This document shows positions 8,645 to 17,193 of a DNA stretch of 64,000 nt, piece by piece. Each line of letters opens with the position of its first letter. Positions within the stretch are counted from its first letter, which is position 1. The stretch comes from Clostridium_AW malenominatum (GTDB lineage Bacteria; Bacillota; Clostridia; Clostridiales; Clostridiaceae): assembly GCF_039521365.1 (NCBI RefSeq), contig NZ_BAAACF010000001.1, forward strand, positions 1,860,001-1,924,000, read 5' to 3'. The translations under genes were made by a program, and so were the position numbers. The notes beneath the pieces are model-generated. The model was not told where the DNA came from, ran no database searches, and was given only the letters and a program-made list of their open reading frames with translations.

Positions 8645-8998
8645 TTAAGGCCGTATATACGCCCAACCATCTCCTTGTTTTTTTACTAATTCTCCTACTC
8701 CAGACGGTACAATGTTAATAGGTTCTATTAATTCTTTCTCATCTATGTTCATTCCCTTTAAAGAATTTTTACAGAGAACAAATTTAACTCCTAGCTTTGA
8801 TAGTTCATGTATTTCTTTTTCATATTTAAAATCTTTATTTTTAAATTCCTCTACAGCCACACTATTTATTACTAGCTCTATCTGAAGATTTTCTATACCT
8901 AAGTCTATTATTAAATTTTTTATGTTATTTAATGATAATTTAATCTTTTCTTTCTCACTTACGTGAAAAATCACTTTATATTCCTTATTCATAACCAT
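8645..8998 (-). CDS. DsrE-family protein
   Basis: This small soluble protein of about 117 residues is of the DsrE/DsrF-like type, recognised from the alternating strand-helix pattern, LVINSVAV, VKFVLCKNSLKGM and the family's C-terminal PSGVGELVKKQGDGWAYIRP stretch. The single Cys in FVLCKNS is at the position that carries persulfide in some sulfur-relay relatives. I prefer the ATG at 8998, ten bases after AGGGGTG; a GTG at 9013 overlaps that site. It sits 26 bases downstream of a DUF2284 gene. A role in sulfur handling is plausible but not shown. Confidence 0.75.
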   Translation of the reverse strand: MVMNKEYKVIFHVSEKEKIKLSLNNIKNLIIDLGIENLQIELVINSVAVEEFKNKDFKYEKEIHELSKLGVKFVLCKNSLKGMNIDEKELIEPINIVPSGVGELVKKQGDGWAYIRP

Positions 8999-9024
8999 AT
9001 GATTTATTTTCACCCCTAAATTAT

Positions 9025-9579
9025 TTAGTGAAATAATATTATTCCCACATAAGCTAAGGTATCTTCTGAATAATTAAACTTAAGCCCACAGGACTTTAAA
9101 ATTGCTCCTAAATCTATGCCATAAGCTTCTGCTGAAGATATGGCTTCTTCTGGATAAATACATTCTTCTCCTTTAATATAACTACAATTTTTACATATTA
9201 CACAGGGCCCTGCTCCCATAGGAAAAATATCTTTCGTATTATACTTATTTTTAAGATGCTTACTTAAACTTCTAGTAAATTGATTATGCGTATCCCTTAT
9301 TCTATCTGTTTCCTTCCTGTCTTTAATATTTTTCACAGGATGAATTGTTTGATACACAACTCCCTTTGTAAACTTCATTAGGTCGCATTTTAATTTATCT
9401 ATTTCTCCAACTCCGGGAGGACACATCCAATTAGTACCATAATGCCCACATAAGTTATCTTTGCAGTAGTCCCTAAATTTATTTGAAAACTCCAATTCAT
9501 CTACTTTAAAAGGTTTAGCATATTTCGCTCCAAAATTTAAAACATCTTTAATAATTTTTTCTTCATTTAGATTATTCAT
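9025..9579 (-). CDS. DUF2284 cysteine-rich putative metal-binding protein
   Basis: This 184-residue protein matches the DUF2284 family of predicted metal-binding proteins. It shows CKDNLCGHYGTNWMCPPG near residue 34 and a second cluster, GPCVICKNCSYIKGEECIYP, at about 123-142. Together these give about eight cysteines, enough for one or two iron-sulfur clusters. There is no signal peptide. AAGGAG lies upstream of the start. It is followed by the DsrE-like gene and preceded by a metallophosphoesterase. The family has no assigned reaction. Confidence 0.8.
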   Translation of the reverse strand: MNNLNEEKIIKDVLNFGAKYAKPFKVDELEFSNKFRDYCKDNLCGHYGTNWMCPPGVGEIDKLKCDLMKFTKGVVYQTIHPVKNIKDRKETDRIRDTHNQFTRSLSKHLKNKYNTKDIFPMGAGPCVICKNCSYIKGEECIYPEEAISSAEAYGIDLGAILKSCGLKFNYSEDTLAYVGIILFH

Positions 9580-9586
9580 TTAAACT

Positions 9587-10423
9587 TCATCTCCTTACTA
9601 ATTCCACACATACAATCTCTGGATTATTAAAAATTCTTTGCGGAAAAACACTGTTTCCAAGTCCTCTACTTACTACCATAGTCGTGCTAGATTCCTTATA
9701 TAATCCTTTATAATACTTTGGAAAAAATCCTTGATTTGGTGACAATATCCCTCCTATAAAAGGAATAATAATTTGTCCACCGTGGGCATGACCTGAAAAA
9801 ACTAAATCTATATCTTTTTCTCTATAAAGATTAAATAGTTCAGGTCTATGTGAAAGCAGTATATTAAAACTACCTGCTTTTTTTATTTTTTCTATCTCAT
9901 CCTCAATAATTTTATTACCTTTATAATCCTCTCCATATCCAGTAGTGCTAAAAGCTGGATCATCTACCCCTAATATAGATATTTCCTCATGGCCTTTTCT
10001 TAAAATTATAGATTCATTTCTTAATACAATTACTCCATTTTCATTAAGCTTTTTTTCTAATGAAGAAAACTTTCCTGACCACCCTTCATGATTACCTGTA
10101 ACATAATATATGGGAGCTATATCTTTAATTTTCTCTACTAATAGCATAGCTTTTTCTTCATTATATTTTCGCCTATCAATTAAATCCCCTGTAATTACAA
10201 TTATATCAGGATTTTCTTTGATAATTTTGTTTACAATTTTATTATTATCTTTTCCAAAGGTTTTACTATGTAGATCAGAAAGATGTATTATTTTAAAATT
10301 GTTGAAGCTATCAGGCAATTTATTATTTAATACTCTGTGCCTTGTCATTACTAAGCTGTTATTTTGAGAGTACAACTGGAAAGTTAATACTATAACAGCT
10401 ATAACTAATAATACTTTTTTCAT
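9587..10423 (-). CDS. Membrane-anchored metallophosphoesterase (YkuE-like)
   Basis: The 278-residue protein has one N-terminal hydrophobic segment (about 3-20) and then a calcineurin-like phosphoesterase domain. The metal and active-site motifs are in order: HLSDLHS, GDLIDR, GNHEG, SHRP and GHAHGGQ. Relatives such as YkuE act on the outer face of the membrane or on lipid-linked substrates, so a lipid pyrophosphatase-like role is possible but unproven. Its start overlaps the stop of the sigma54 activator gene by 4 bases, so it is translated from the activator's mRNA. A second enzyme of this fold lies at 46049-47164. Confidence 0.88.
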   Translation of the reverse strand: MKKVLLVIAVIVLTFQLYSQNNSLVMTRHRVLNNKLPDSFNNFKIIHLSDLHSKTFGKDNNKIVNKIIKENPDIIVITGDLIDRRKYNEEKAMLLVEKIKDIAPIYYVTGNHEGWSGKFSSLEKKLNENGVIVLRNESIILRKGHEEISILGVDDPAFSTTGYGEDYKGNKIIEDEIEKIKKAGSFNILLSHRPELFNLYREKDIDLVFSGHAHGGQIIIPFIGGILSPNQGFFPKYYKGLYKESSTTMVVSRGLGNSVFPQRIFNNPEIVCVELVRR

Positions 10424-11847
10424 TTCTTATTATCTCCATTATCTATTTGTTTCAATATTTTTATATCCAACTTTTCTAATTTTTTATATAAAGTAGTTCT
10501 GTGAACACCTAAATCATTTGCTGTTTTTGCTATTTTATAATCATTTTCCATTAAACTTTCAATAATTATATCCTTTTCAAACTCTTTTAATATTAAATCC
10601 AAATTATTCATATTTTTGTCTATTGATACACTATTATCCGCTGTTAACAAATTAGATGGAAAATGCTTTATACCGATAATATCCTTATCTGCAATAACAT
10701 AAGCACTTTCAATAACATTCTTTAACTCTCTTATGTTTCCAGGCCACCTATGATTTAGTAATAATTCTTGCGCTCTTTGAGATATAGTTATATTTGTTTT
10801 ATATTTTTTATTTAATTCATTTAGAAAATTATTTATAAAAAGTTCTATATCTTCTTTTCTCTGTCTTAGAGGAGGTATTTTAATATTTATTACATTTAAC
10901 CTATAAAATAAATCTTCTCTAAATTTCTTTTCTTTTATTAATTTTCTTAAGTCTTGATGGGTAGCCGCTATTACTCTAACATCAATAGGTATGGGTTTAT
11001 ATCCCCCTATCTTTTCAATTTCATTTTCTTGCAATACTCTTAATAATTTAGCTTGCATGTGAAGAGGCATGTCTCCAATTTCATCTAAAAATATTGTACC
11101 TTTGTTTGCAAGTTGAAATTTACCTTTCTTACCACCTTTTTTGGCTCCAGTAAAAGAACCCTCCTCATATCCAAATAATTCAGATTCTAAAAGCTCATGG
11201 GGTATAGCAGCACAATTTATAGTTATTAACGGATTATTCTTTCTAGAGGACCCGTAATGTATAGCATTGGCAAAAACCTCTTTACCCGTTCCTGTCTCTC
11301 CATTAATTAGTACTGGAAGATTGCTATTAGATGCCTTTTTAGCAAATTCCATAACTTCTAAAAAACAATGGCTTTTCCCTAATATTTTATTAAAAGCAAA
11401 CCTAAATTGACCAAGCCTTTGTAGTTCGTCTTTATAATATTTTATTTCCTCATCTTGCTTAAATAGCTTCTTCGCTAACTCCATTGTATGAAGTCTAAAT
11501 TTCACTTGTGCAACGGCCGCAATAACTTGACCATCTTTCTTTACTGGCGCTCTTGTAACAAACAAAAACTTATCCCCTTTATAGGTTCTATCTCCTACAA
11601 GTTCATGTACCATGTCTACCTCTTTAATTCCCATCTTAGCAATTTGAGGCATTTTTGTATTAGGTATAAATTTATTTATATGACATCCGATGGCTTTTTC
11701 TTTTGTAGTCTCCAAAAAATCACAATAAGCATTATTTATTTCTAATATAGTTCCATCTGGCGAAGTAACTACAAATCCATCTTCTGTCATATCTAGGATT
11801 TCTTCAAAGATAAGTTTATATTTTTCTAAACTACTATTTTTACTCAT
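10420..11847 (-). CDS. Sigma54-dependent PAS activator of the adjacent acyl-CoA genes
   Basis: This 475-residue enhancer-binding protein has an N-terminal PAS sensor (about 10-125), a central AAA+ domain (about 150-385) and a C-terminal Fis-type HTH (about 430-465). Walker A is GETGTGKE and Walker B is GTIFLDEI. The sigma54-contact loop reads GSFTGA. The HTH is TANDLGVHRTTLYKKL. The gene is divergent from the crotonase gene. The -24/-12 promoters at 11911 and 12972, and the TTGTAGAAA palindromes near the second one, make it the likely activator of that unit. Its signal is unknown; a carboxylic acid or acyl-CoA would fit the context. The start has an AGGAGA site upstream. Confidence 0.93.
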   Translation of the reverse strand: MSKNSSLEKYKLIFEEILDMTEDGFVVTSPDGTILEINNAYCDFLETTKEKAIGCHINKFIPNTKMPQIAKMGIKEVDMVHELVGDRTYKGDKFLFVTRAPVKKDGQVIAAVAQVKFRLHTMELAKKLFKQDEEIKYYKDELQRLGQFRFAFNKILGKSHCFLEVMEFAKKASNSNLPVLINGETGTGKEVFANAIHYGSSRKNNPLITINCAAIPHELLESELFGYEEGSFTGAKKGGKKGKFQLANKGTIFLDEIGDMPLHMQAKLLRVLQENEIEKIGGYKPIPIDVRVIAATHQDLRKLIKEKKFREDLFYRLNVINIKIPPLRQRKEDIELFINNFLNELNKKYKTNITISQRAQELLLNHRWPGNIRELKNVIESAYVIADKDIIGIKHFPSNLLTADNSVSIDKNMNNLDLILKEFEKDIIIESLMENDYKIAKTANDLGVHRTTLYKKLEKLDIKILKQIDNGDNKK

Positions 11848-11910
11848 AGCTATAAACTCTCCTAATAAAAGTAATAATGATAATATTATATCATACTTAA
11901 TATTTTAAGG

Positions 11911-11926
11911 TGGTACAATACTTGCT
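11911..11926 (+). promoter_or_regulatory. Sigma54 promoter of the crotonase gene
   Basis: TGGTACAATACTTGCT has GG and GC separated by exactly 10 bases, as the -24/-12 consensus requires. It lies 35 bases before the crotonase start and downstream of the divergent activator gene. I saw no good TTGTAGAAA palindrome in the 63 bases upstream. Confidence 0.85.
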
Positions 11927-11960
11927 ATATTTATAAAAAACAAAATATAGGAGGGTATAT

Positions 11961-12743
11961 ATGAATTATAATAATTTATTGTTGAAAGAAAATGACTCTA
12001 TATTAACTATTACCTTTAATCGCCCAAAATCGTTAAATGCTTTGAATAGTGAAACCTTGAAAGAGCTTGAAGACGCAATAATTTATGCAAATAATAATCC
12101 TGAAATAAAAGGAATAGTGTTAACTGGTGGAGAGTGTAAAGCCTTTGTGGCGGGAGCTGATATTGTTCAAATGCTTCCATATAAAGCTGAAGAAGGAAGG
12201 GATTATGCATCCTTTGCACAAAAGGTTTTTAACTACATGGAGTCTATAGAAAAACCTGTGATTGCTGCAGTTAATGGCTATGCTTTAGGTGGTGGATGTG
12301 AACTTGCCATGAGTTGCGATATAAGAATCGCATCAAACAAAGCAAAATTTGGACAACCTGAAGTAAACCTTGGAGTTATACCTTGTTTTGGTGGCACTCA
12401 AAGGTTGACTAGATTAGTTGGCGTAGGCATGTCTAAGGAATTAATTTATACTGGACGATTAGTTGATGCTTCAGAAGCCAAGGCCATTGGTCTAGTAAAT
12501 AAAGTTGTTCCTTCAGAAGATTTATTGAAAGAAGCTTATGCTATGATGGAAAGTATTATTAATAAAGCTCCTTTAGCAATAAAATACTCTAAAATTGCTA
12601 TTGATAGAGGTAGTAATATTGATCTATATAATGCATTGGAACTTGAAAAGAACTTGGCAGCCCTTTGTTTTGCTTCAGAAGATAAAAATGAGGGCATGGG
12701 AGCTTTTATTGAAAAGAGAACTCCTTCTTTTAAAAACAAATAA
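11961..12743 (+). CDS. Short-chain enoyl-CoA hydratase (crotonase family)
   Basis: The 260-residue enzyme hydrates trans-enoyl-CoA to 3-hydroxyacyl-CoA or runs the reverse reaction. The oxyanion-hole region AFVAGADI and the glutamates Glu114 (GGGCELAMSCD) and Glu134 (GQPEVNLGVI) are all present, so it should be catalytically competent. Full length matches clostridial Crt. It is a single-gene transcript bounded by its own sigma54 promoter and a strong terminator, although the rest of the acyl-CoA genes follow on the same strand. It may act on crotonyl-CoA or on a carnitine-like substrate; the sequence cannot separate these. Confidence 0.9.
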   Translation: MNYNNLLLKENDSILTITFNRPKSLNALNSETLKELEDAIIYANNNPEIKGIVLTGGECKAFVAGADIVQMLPYKAEEGRDYASFAQKVFNYMESIEKPVIAAVNGYALGGGCELAMSCDIRIASNKAKFGQPEVNLGVIPCFGGTQRLTRLVGVGMSKELIYTGRLVDASEAKAIGLVNKVVPSEDLLKEAYAMMESIINKAPLAIKYSKIAIDRGSNIDLYNALELEKNLAALCFASEDKNEGMGAFIEKRTPSFKNK

Positions 12744-12747
12744 AAAA

Positions 12748-12788
12748 AGAAAAGTTGTAGAAAAATTTCTACAACTTTTCTTTTTTTT
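12748..12788 (+). terminator. Terminator of the crotonase gene, containing a putative activator site
   Basis: A perfect hairpin, GAAAAGTTGTAGAAA with TTTCTACAACTTTTC, is followed by eight T residues. Its core, TTGTAGAAAAATTTCTACAA at 12755-12774, is almost identical to the palindrome at 12848-12867, so the same DNA may also bind the activator. Confidence 0.85.
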
Positions 12789-12847
12789 ATAATATTTTGT
12801 TAATTGGCAACTTGAATTACCCTTATATATCAATAGAAATATAGCTA

Positions 12848-12867
12848 TTGTAGAAAATTTTCTACAA
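12848..12867 (+). promoter_or_regulatory. Putative upstream activator site, perfect 20-bp palindrome
   Basis: TTGTAGAAAATTTTCTACAA is perfectly symmetric and lies about 105 bases upstream of the -24 element at 12972. Its centre is 93 bases from the matching palindrome inside the crotonase terminator. A right half-site, TTTTCTACAA, occurs again at 12951-12960. Confidence 0.7.
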
Positions 12868-12971
12868 TTTATAAAATACTCTACACTTTTTTCAATTTTT
12901 TTACTAATATTTTAACTTTTATTTCCTCTTCTTCAATGATAATTGATATTTTTTCTACAACCAGTACTTAT

Positions 12972-12987
12972 TGGCACAATTTATGCT
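12972..12987 (+). promoter_or_regulatory. Sigma54 promoter of the GntP-CoA-transferase-ACAD-EtfBA operon
   Basis: TGGCACAATTTATGCT has GG and GC with 10 bases between. It is 129 bases ahead of the permease start. The leader between them (13000-13115) contains an orphan GGGAGG and a 12-codon frame but no recognisable gene. Confidence 0.85.
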
Positions 12988-13115
12988 TATATAAAAATTG
13001 AATATTTTTACAAGTAATAGTTATGATTTTAACAATGATTAATGGGAGGTGTAATTATTAAAGTATAGTACATTTCTAAAACTTATATCAAAAATAATAA
13101 TAGGAGGTTCAATAA

Positions 13116-14408
13116 ATGTTAAGTATTATCGGTTTATTAATAGGGTTAGGATTATTAGCTTTTCTAATCATGAAGGGTTATCACATTATTATAATAGCAA
13201 TTTTATGTTCTGCTATAGTTGCATTAACAGGTGGATTAAACTTATATACTGCTATAACTGATACCTATATGGCTGGTTTCGTATCCTTTTTCAAGTCCTA
13301 TTTTCCTGTATTTTTAGTAGGTACAATCTTTGGCAAGTTTATGGAAAAAACAGGAGCCGCTGCTTCCATAGCCCATTTAATAGTATCAAAGCTGGGAAAA
13401 GGCAAGGCAGTTCTTGCAGTTTCATTGGCCTGTGGTATTTTAGCCTATGGTGGCGTAAGTGTATTTGTTGTTGGTTTTACAGTTTATCCCATAGCTTTTA
13501 TGCTATTTAAAGAAGCAAATCTTCCCCGTAGATTTATTCCAGGAACTATTATTTTTGGTTCTATAACCTTTGCAATGACTTGTCCTGGCACCCCACAAAT
13601 CCATAACATTATACCAATTAAATTTTTAAACACTACCCCAATGGCAGGAACTACTGTTGGATTTATAACCGCTATATTTATGTTGGTTGTTGGCCAAATA
13701 TGGTTAGAAAAAATGATTAAATCCTCAGTATCTAGTGGTGAAAAGTTTATCCCTAGGGCTTCAGATAATATAAGCAACAATGATAAAGAACTTCCCTCTG
13801 GGTTGCTATCTTTTATACCTCTTATAAGTTCAATTGTATTTTTAAATGCACTTAATTTCAAAGTCGAAGTAGCGGTTCTTTGTGGTAATATAATAGGTTT
13901 TCTAACTTTATACAAGCACGTAAATTGGAAAGAACTTTCTGACGACCTTGGTAAAGCTTCTGTGTCCGCCGTAGGTGCAATCGCGAACACTTGTGCCGTA
14001 GTAGGTTTTGGTTCTGTAGTAAAATCTGTTCCAGCTTTCACAATCTTAGTTGATGCAATTGTACAAATTCCTGGTCCTGTATTAGTTGGAGCTGCTGTAG
14101 GTGTATGTTTAGTAGCTGGAATTACCGGTTCTGCTTCTGGTGGCATGGGAATTGCTGTACCTTTATTAGCACCAATATATTTATCTCGAGGTGTTGCACC
14201 TGATGCTCTACACAGAATTTTAGCTATCGCCGCTGGAGGTCTAGATTCATTACCTCATAATGGTTATGTAGTAACTACCTTAAATGGTATTTGTGGAGAA
14301 AGTCATAAAGACGGTTATGCACCAGTATTTTGGCTCACAGTTGTTCTTCCAATAATAGCCACTGGATTAGCTATTCTTCTATTTACCTTATTCCCAAATT
14401 GGCCTTAA
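13116..14408 (+). CDS. GntP-family permease for a carboxylic acid
   Basis: This 430-residue polytopic membrane protein has about 12 hydrophobic segments and the GntP-family pattern, for example FFKSYFPVFLVGTIFGKFMEKTGAA, GGVSVFVVGFTVYPIA, GSASGGMGIAVPLLAP and GGLDSLPHNGYVV. Members import gluconate, 3-hydroxybutyrate or similar acids by cation symport. As first gene of an operon with a CoA-transferase and an acyl-CoA dehydrogenase, it most likely imports a short-chain acid such as crotonate or 3-hydroxybutyrate. AGGAGG lies upstream. It is followed at 39 bases by the CoA-transferase. Confidence 0.9.
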   Translation: MLSIIGLLIGLGLLAFLIMKGYHIIIIAILCSAIVALTGGLNLYTAITDTYMAGFVSFFKSYFPVFLVGTIFGKFMEKTGAAASIAHLIVSKLGKGKAVLAVSLACGILAYGGVSVFVVGFTVYPIAFMLFKEANLPRRFIPGTIIFGSITFAMTCPGTPQIHNIIPIKFLNTTPMAGTTVGFITAIFMLVVGQIWLEKMIKSSVSSGEKFIPRASDNISNNDKELPSGLLSFIPLISSIVFLNALNFKVEVAVLCGNIIGFLTLYKHVNWKELSDDLGKASVSAVGAIANTCAVVGFGSVVKSVPAFTILVDAIVQIPGPVLVGAAVGVCLVAGITGSASGGMGIAVPLLAPIYLSRGVAPDALHRILAIAAGGLDSLPHNGYVVTTLNGICGESHKDGYAPVFWLTVVLPIIATGLAILLFTLFPNWP

Positions 14409-14447
14409 AAACATAAGTATTAATAGATATATGAGGAGGATATATAT

Positions 14448-16001
14448 ATGTGTAAAATAATTTCATCTAAAAAGGCTATAGATTTAATAAAAAATAACCA
14501 AACCTTGGCTATAGGAGGCTTTGTTGGCTTTACAATTCCTGAAGAACTATTAGTTACTCTTAAAGAAAAGTTTTTAGAAGATAAAAAACCTAACAATTTA
14601 TCTATTTTCTACTGTGCAGGCATTGGCGATGGAAAAGAAAGAGGATTAAATCATTTGGCCCATGAAGGATTAATTGGCAAGTTATACTGTGGTCATATTG
14701 GACTAGCACCCAAATTAGGTGCCTTAGTTTCTAAGAACTTATTTCCAGCCTACACCGTTCCCCAAGGAGTAACGGTACATTTATTACGTGCCATAGCTGG
14801 TAAGAAACCTGGTGTTTTAACCCATGTAGGATTAAAAACCTTTGCTGATCCTAGGATAGAAGGCTGCTGTGCCAATGAACTAGCGAAAAAGGAATCTATT
14901 ATAGAAATTATATCTATAGACAACAAGGATTATTTATTATATAAATCCTTTCCTATTGATGTTTGCTTTATAAAAGCTACTACAGCAGATACCCATGGAA
15001 GTCTAACTTTTGAAAATGAAGCGGTTTTTGCAGATCAACTTACTATGGCTGAAGCTACTAAAAATTCTGGTGGTATAGTAATAGCTCAAGTCGACAGAGT
15101 AACTGAATATGGAACCCTAGATCCTCACAGAGTTAGAGTTCATAGTCATTTAGTTGATTATGTTGTAATAGGAAAACCTGAAAATTCTCCACAATCCTTC
15201 TTATTTAAAGACTTTGTTCCAGAATGGACTGGTCAAATAAAAAGACCTTTAGATAGTTTTGAAAAAACGGATTTAAATGAACGTAAAATTTGTGGTAGAA
15301 GAAGTATTTTAGAAATTAAGAAGAACATGCTAGTTAATTTAGGAATAGGTGTACCTGAAGCTGTTGCCTCCGTTGCTAGTGAAGAAGGAATTTCAGACAA
15401 ATTTACCTTAACTATTGAATCTGGAGTAATGGGTGGTGTTCCCGCTTCTGGTCTTGGTATAGGTGCTACTTATAATCCTGAAGCTATTCACGAACAAGGC
15501 TCTATCTTTGATTTATATGATGGTGGTGGAATCGATGTAGCTTGTCTAGGCGCAGCTGAAATAGATGAAAAAGGTAATGTAAATGTTAGTAAATTTTGCG
15601 GTAGAGTAGTTGGACCTGGGGGCTTCGTTAACATATCTCAAAATACAAAGAAGGTTATATTCTGTGGTTCCTTTACAGCTAAAGGTTTAGAAATAAAAGT
15701 TGAAGATGACAAACTTAAAATTATGAAAGAAGGCACTAACAAGAAATTCAAAACCAAAGTTGAACAAATTACTTTCAGCGGAGAATATGCTAATGATTCT
15801 GGGCAAGAAGTTTTATATGTTACTGAAAGAGCTGTATTTAAACTAACTAAAGCTGGTCTCATGTTAATAGAAATTGCCCCTGGTATAGACTTAGAAAAAG
15901 ACATTCTCTCTAATATGGAGTTTAAACCTTTAATATCTGAATCCTTAAAGGAAATGGATGTAAGAATATTTAAAGATGAACTAATGAATATAATTCTTTA
16001 A
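14448..16001 (+). CDS. Fused acetate/short-chain acyl CoA-transferase (family I)
   Basis: A single 517-residue chain contains both the alpha half (about 1-270) and the beta half (about 275-517) of a family I CoA-transferase, as in propionate CoA-transferase and YdiF. The alpha half has AIGGFVGFTIPEEL. The beta half has NLGIGVPE, the catalytic Glu324 in TIESGVMGG and the GPGGFVNISQ segment. It should activate the imported acid with CoA from acetyl-CoA or another donor. AGGAGG precedes the start. The Glu here contrasts with the pair at 54980-56526, which lacks it. Confidence 0.93.
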   Translation: MCKIISSKKAIDLIKNNQTLAIGGFVGFTIPEELLVTLKEKFLEDKKPNNLSIFYCAGIGDGKERGLNHLAHEGLIGKLYCGHIGLAPKLGALVSKNLFPAYTVPQGVTVHLLRAIAGKKPGVLTHVGLKTFADPRIEGCCANELAKKESIIEIISIDNKDYLLYKSFPIDVCFIKATTADTHGSLTFENEAVFADQLTMAEATKNSGGIVIAQVDRVTEYGTLDPHRVRVHSHLVDYVVIGKPENSPQSFLFKDFVPEWTGQIKRPLDSFEKTDLNERKICGRRSILEIKKNMLVNLGIGVPEAVASVASEEGISDKFTLTIESGVMGGVPASGLGIGATYNPEAIHEQGSIFDLYDGGGIDVACLGAAEIDEKGNVNVSKFCGRVVGPGGFVNISQNTKKVIFCGSFTAKGLEIKVEDDKLKIMKEGTNKKFKTKVEQITFSGEYANDSGQEVLYVTERAVFKLTKAGLMLIEIAPGIDLEKDILSNMEFKPLISESLKEMDVRIFKDELMNIIL

Positions 16002-16032
16002 AATTTTATTTTATAATGAGGAGGTTTTATAA

Positions 16033-17169
16033 ATGAAGTTTGATTTTACTAGTGAACAAATTATGGTAAGAGAAAGTATTAAAGCTTTTGTAGAAAATGA
16101 AATCGCACCTATTAGTGCAGAAATTGATAAAACCCACAAGTTTCCTAGAGAAACCTTTAAAAAATTAGGTAAATACGGTTTTTCTGCTCTAACCTTTCCA
16201 AAGGAATATGGAGGAGCTGAGGGAGATGAAATATCTAAATCCATAGTTCTTGAGGAAATAGCTAAAAAGTGTGGTGCTACTTCAGCAATTTTATCCGTTC
16301 ATTACCTTCCAATTAATTTAATATTAAAATTTGGAAACGAAGAACAAAGGAAGAAATATCTTCCTAAAATGATTAAAGGAGAATGGATTGGGGGTTTTGC
16401 ATTGACTGAACCTAATGCAGGTTCCGATGCTTCCAATGTACAAACTACAGCAGTATTAAATGGAGATGAATACATTTTAAATGGAACTAAATGCTTTATT
16501 ACTAACGGCGGTGAAGCAGAAATTTATATAATTCTTGCTATGACAGATAAAAGCAAAGGAACTAAGGGGATGTCTGCTTTTATAGTAGAAAAAAACACTC
16601 CTGGTTTTACCATAGGTAAAATAGAAGATAAAATGGGCATACGCGCTTCTTCAACTGCGGAATTGATTTTTGAAAACGTAAAAATACCTAAGGAAAATTT
16701 GTTAGGTAAACTTGGAGAAGGCTTTAAAATTTCCATGGTGGGATTAGATGGTGGAAGAATAGGCATAGCGGCTCAAGCTTTGGGAATTGCCCAGGGCGCT
16801 ATGGAAGAAACAGTAAAATATCTTCAAGAAAGAGTTCAATTTGGGAAACCATTATCTAAATTCCAAGGATTACAATGGTACTTAGCTGATATGGAATCCA
16901 GAATAGATGCTTCAAGACTTCTTGTTTATAATGCTTCATATTTAAAAGATAGTGGTAAACCTTTTACCAAAGAAGCAGCTGTTGCTAAATTATTTGCTTC
17001 TGAAACAGCAATGTTTGTAACTCATAAGGCCCTTCAGCTTCACGGTGGATATGGATTTATGACGGATTATCCTTTAGAAAGAATGCTTAGGGATGCTAAA
17101 ATTACAGAAATATATGAAGGAACTTCAGAAGTAATGAAGATGGTCATTGCCAATCAAATTATTAAATAA
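16033..17169 (+). CDS. Short-chain acyl-CoA dehydrogenase
   Basis: The 378-residue FAD enzyme is full length. Signs are GFALTEPNAGSDASNVQT, FITNGGEAE, RVQFGKPLSKFQ, LQLHGGYGFMTDYPLERMLRDAKI and the catalytic base Glu362 in YEGTSEV. It interconverts acyl-CoA and enoyl-CoA, passing electrons to or from the EtfBA encoded next. In a fermentative host with Etf adjacent, crotonyl-CoA reduction to butyryl-CoA is the obvious model, but substrate chain length and branching cannot be read from sequence here. GAGGAGG is upstream. Confidence 0.93.
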   Translation: MKFDFTSEQIMVRESIKAFVENEIAPISAEIDKTHKFPRETFKKLGKYGFSALTFPKEYGGAEGDEISKSIVLEEIAKKCGATSAILSVHYLPINLILKFGNEEQRKKYLPKMIKGEWIGGFALTEPNAGSDASNVQTTAVLNGDEYILNGTKCFITNGGEAEIYIILAMTDKSKGTKGMSAFIVEKNTPGFTIGKIEDKMGIRASSTAELIFENVKIPKENLLGKLGEGFKISMVGLDGGRIGIAAQALGIAQGAMEETVKYLQERVQFGKPLSKFQGLQWYLADMESRIDASRLLVYNASYLKDSGKPFTKEAAVAKLFASETAMFVTHKALQLHGGYGFMTDYPLERMLRDAKITEIYEGTSEVMKMVIANQIIK

Positions 17170-17193
17170 TGCTTTTTTAAGGAGGATTAATAG

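Noticed and set aside
12941..12960. Third full activator palindrome before the GntP promoter
   Set aside because: Only the right half TTTTCTACAA matches; the left half does not, so it is noted only as a half-site.
13020..13070. Short leader peptide gene (12 codons) before the GntP operon
   Set aside because: An orphan GGGAGG lies inside rather than ahead of it and there is no regulatory codon run; not supportable.
13484..14146. 220-codon frame on the minus strand
   Set aside because: It lies entirely within the GntP permease gene, antisense to it, and is Pro/Thr-rich as expected for a shadow of membrane-protein codons.
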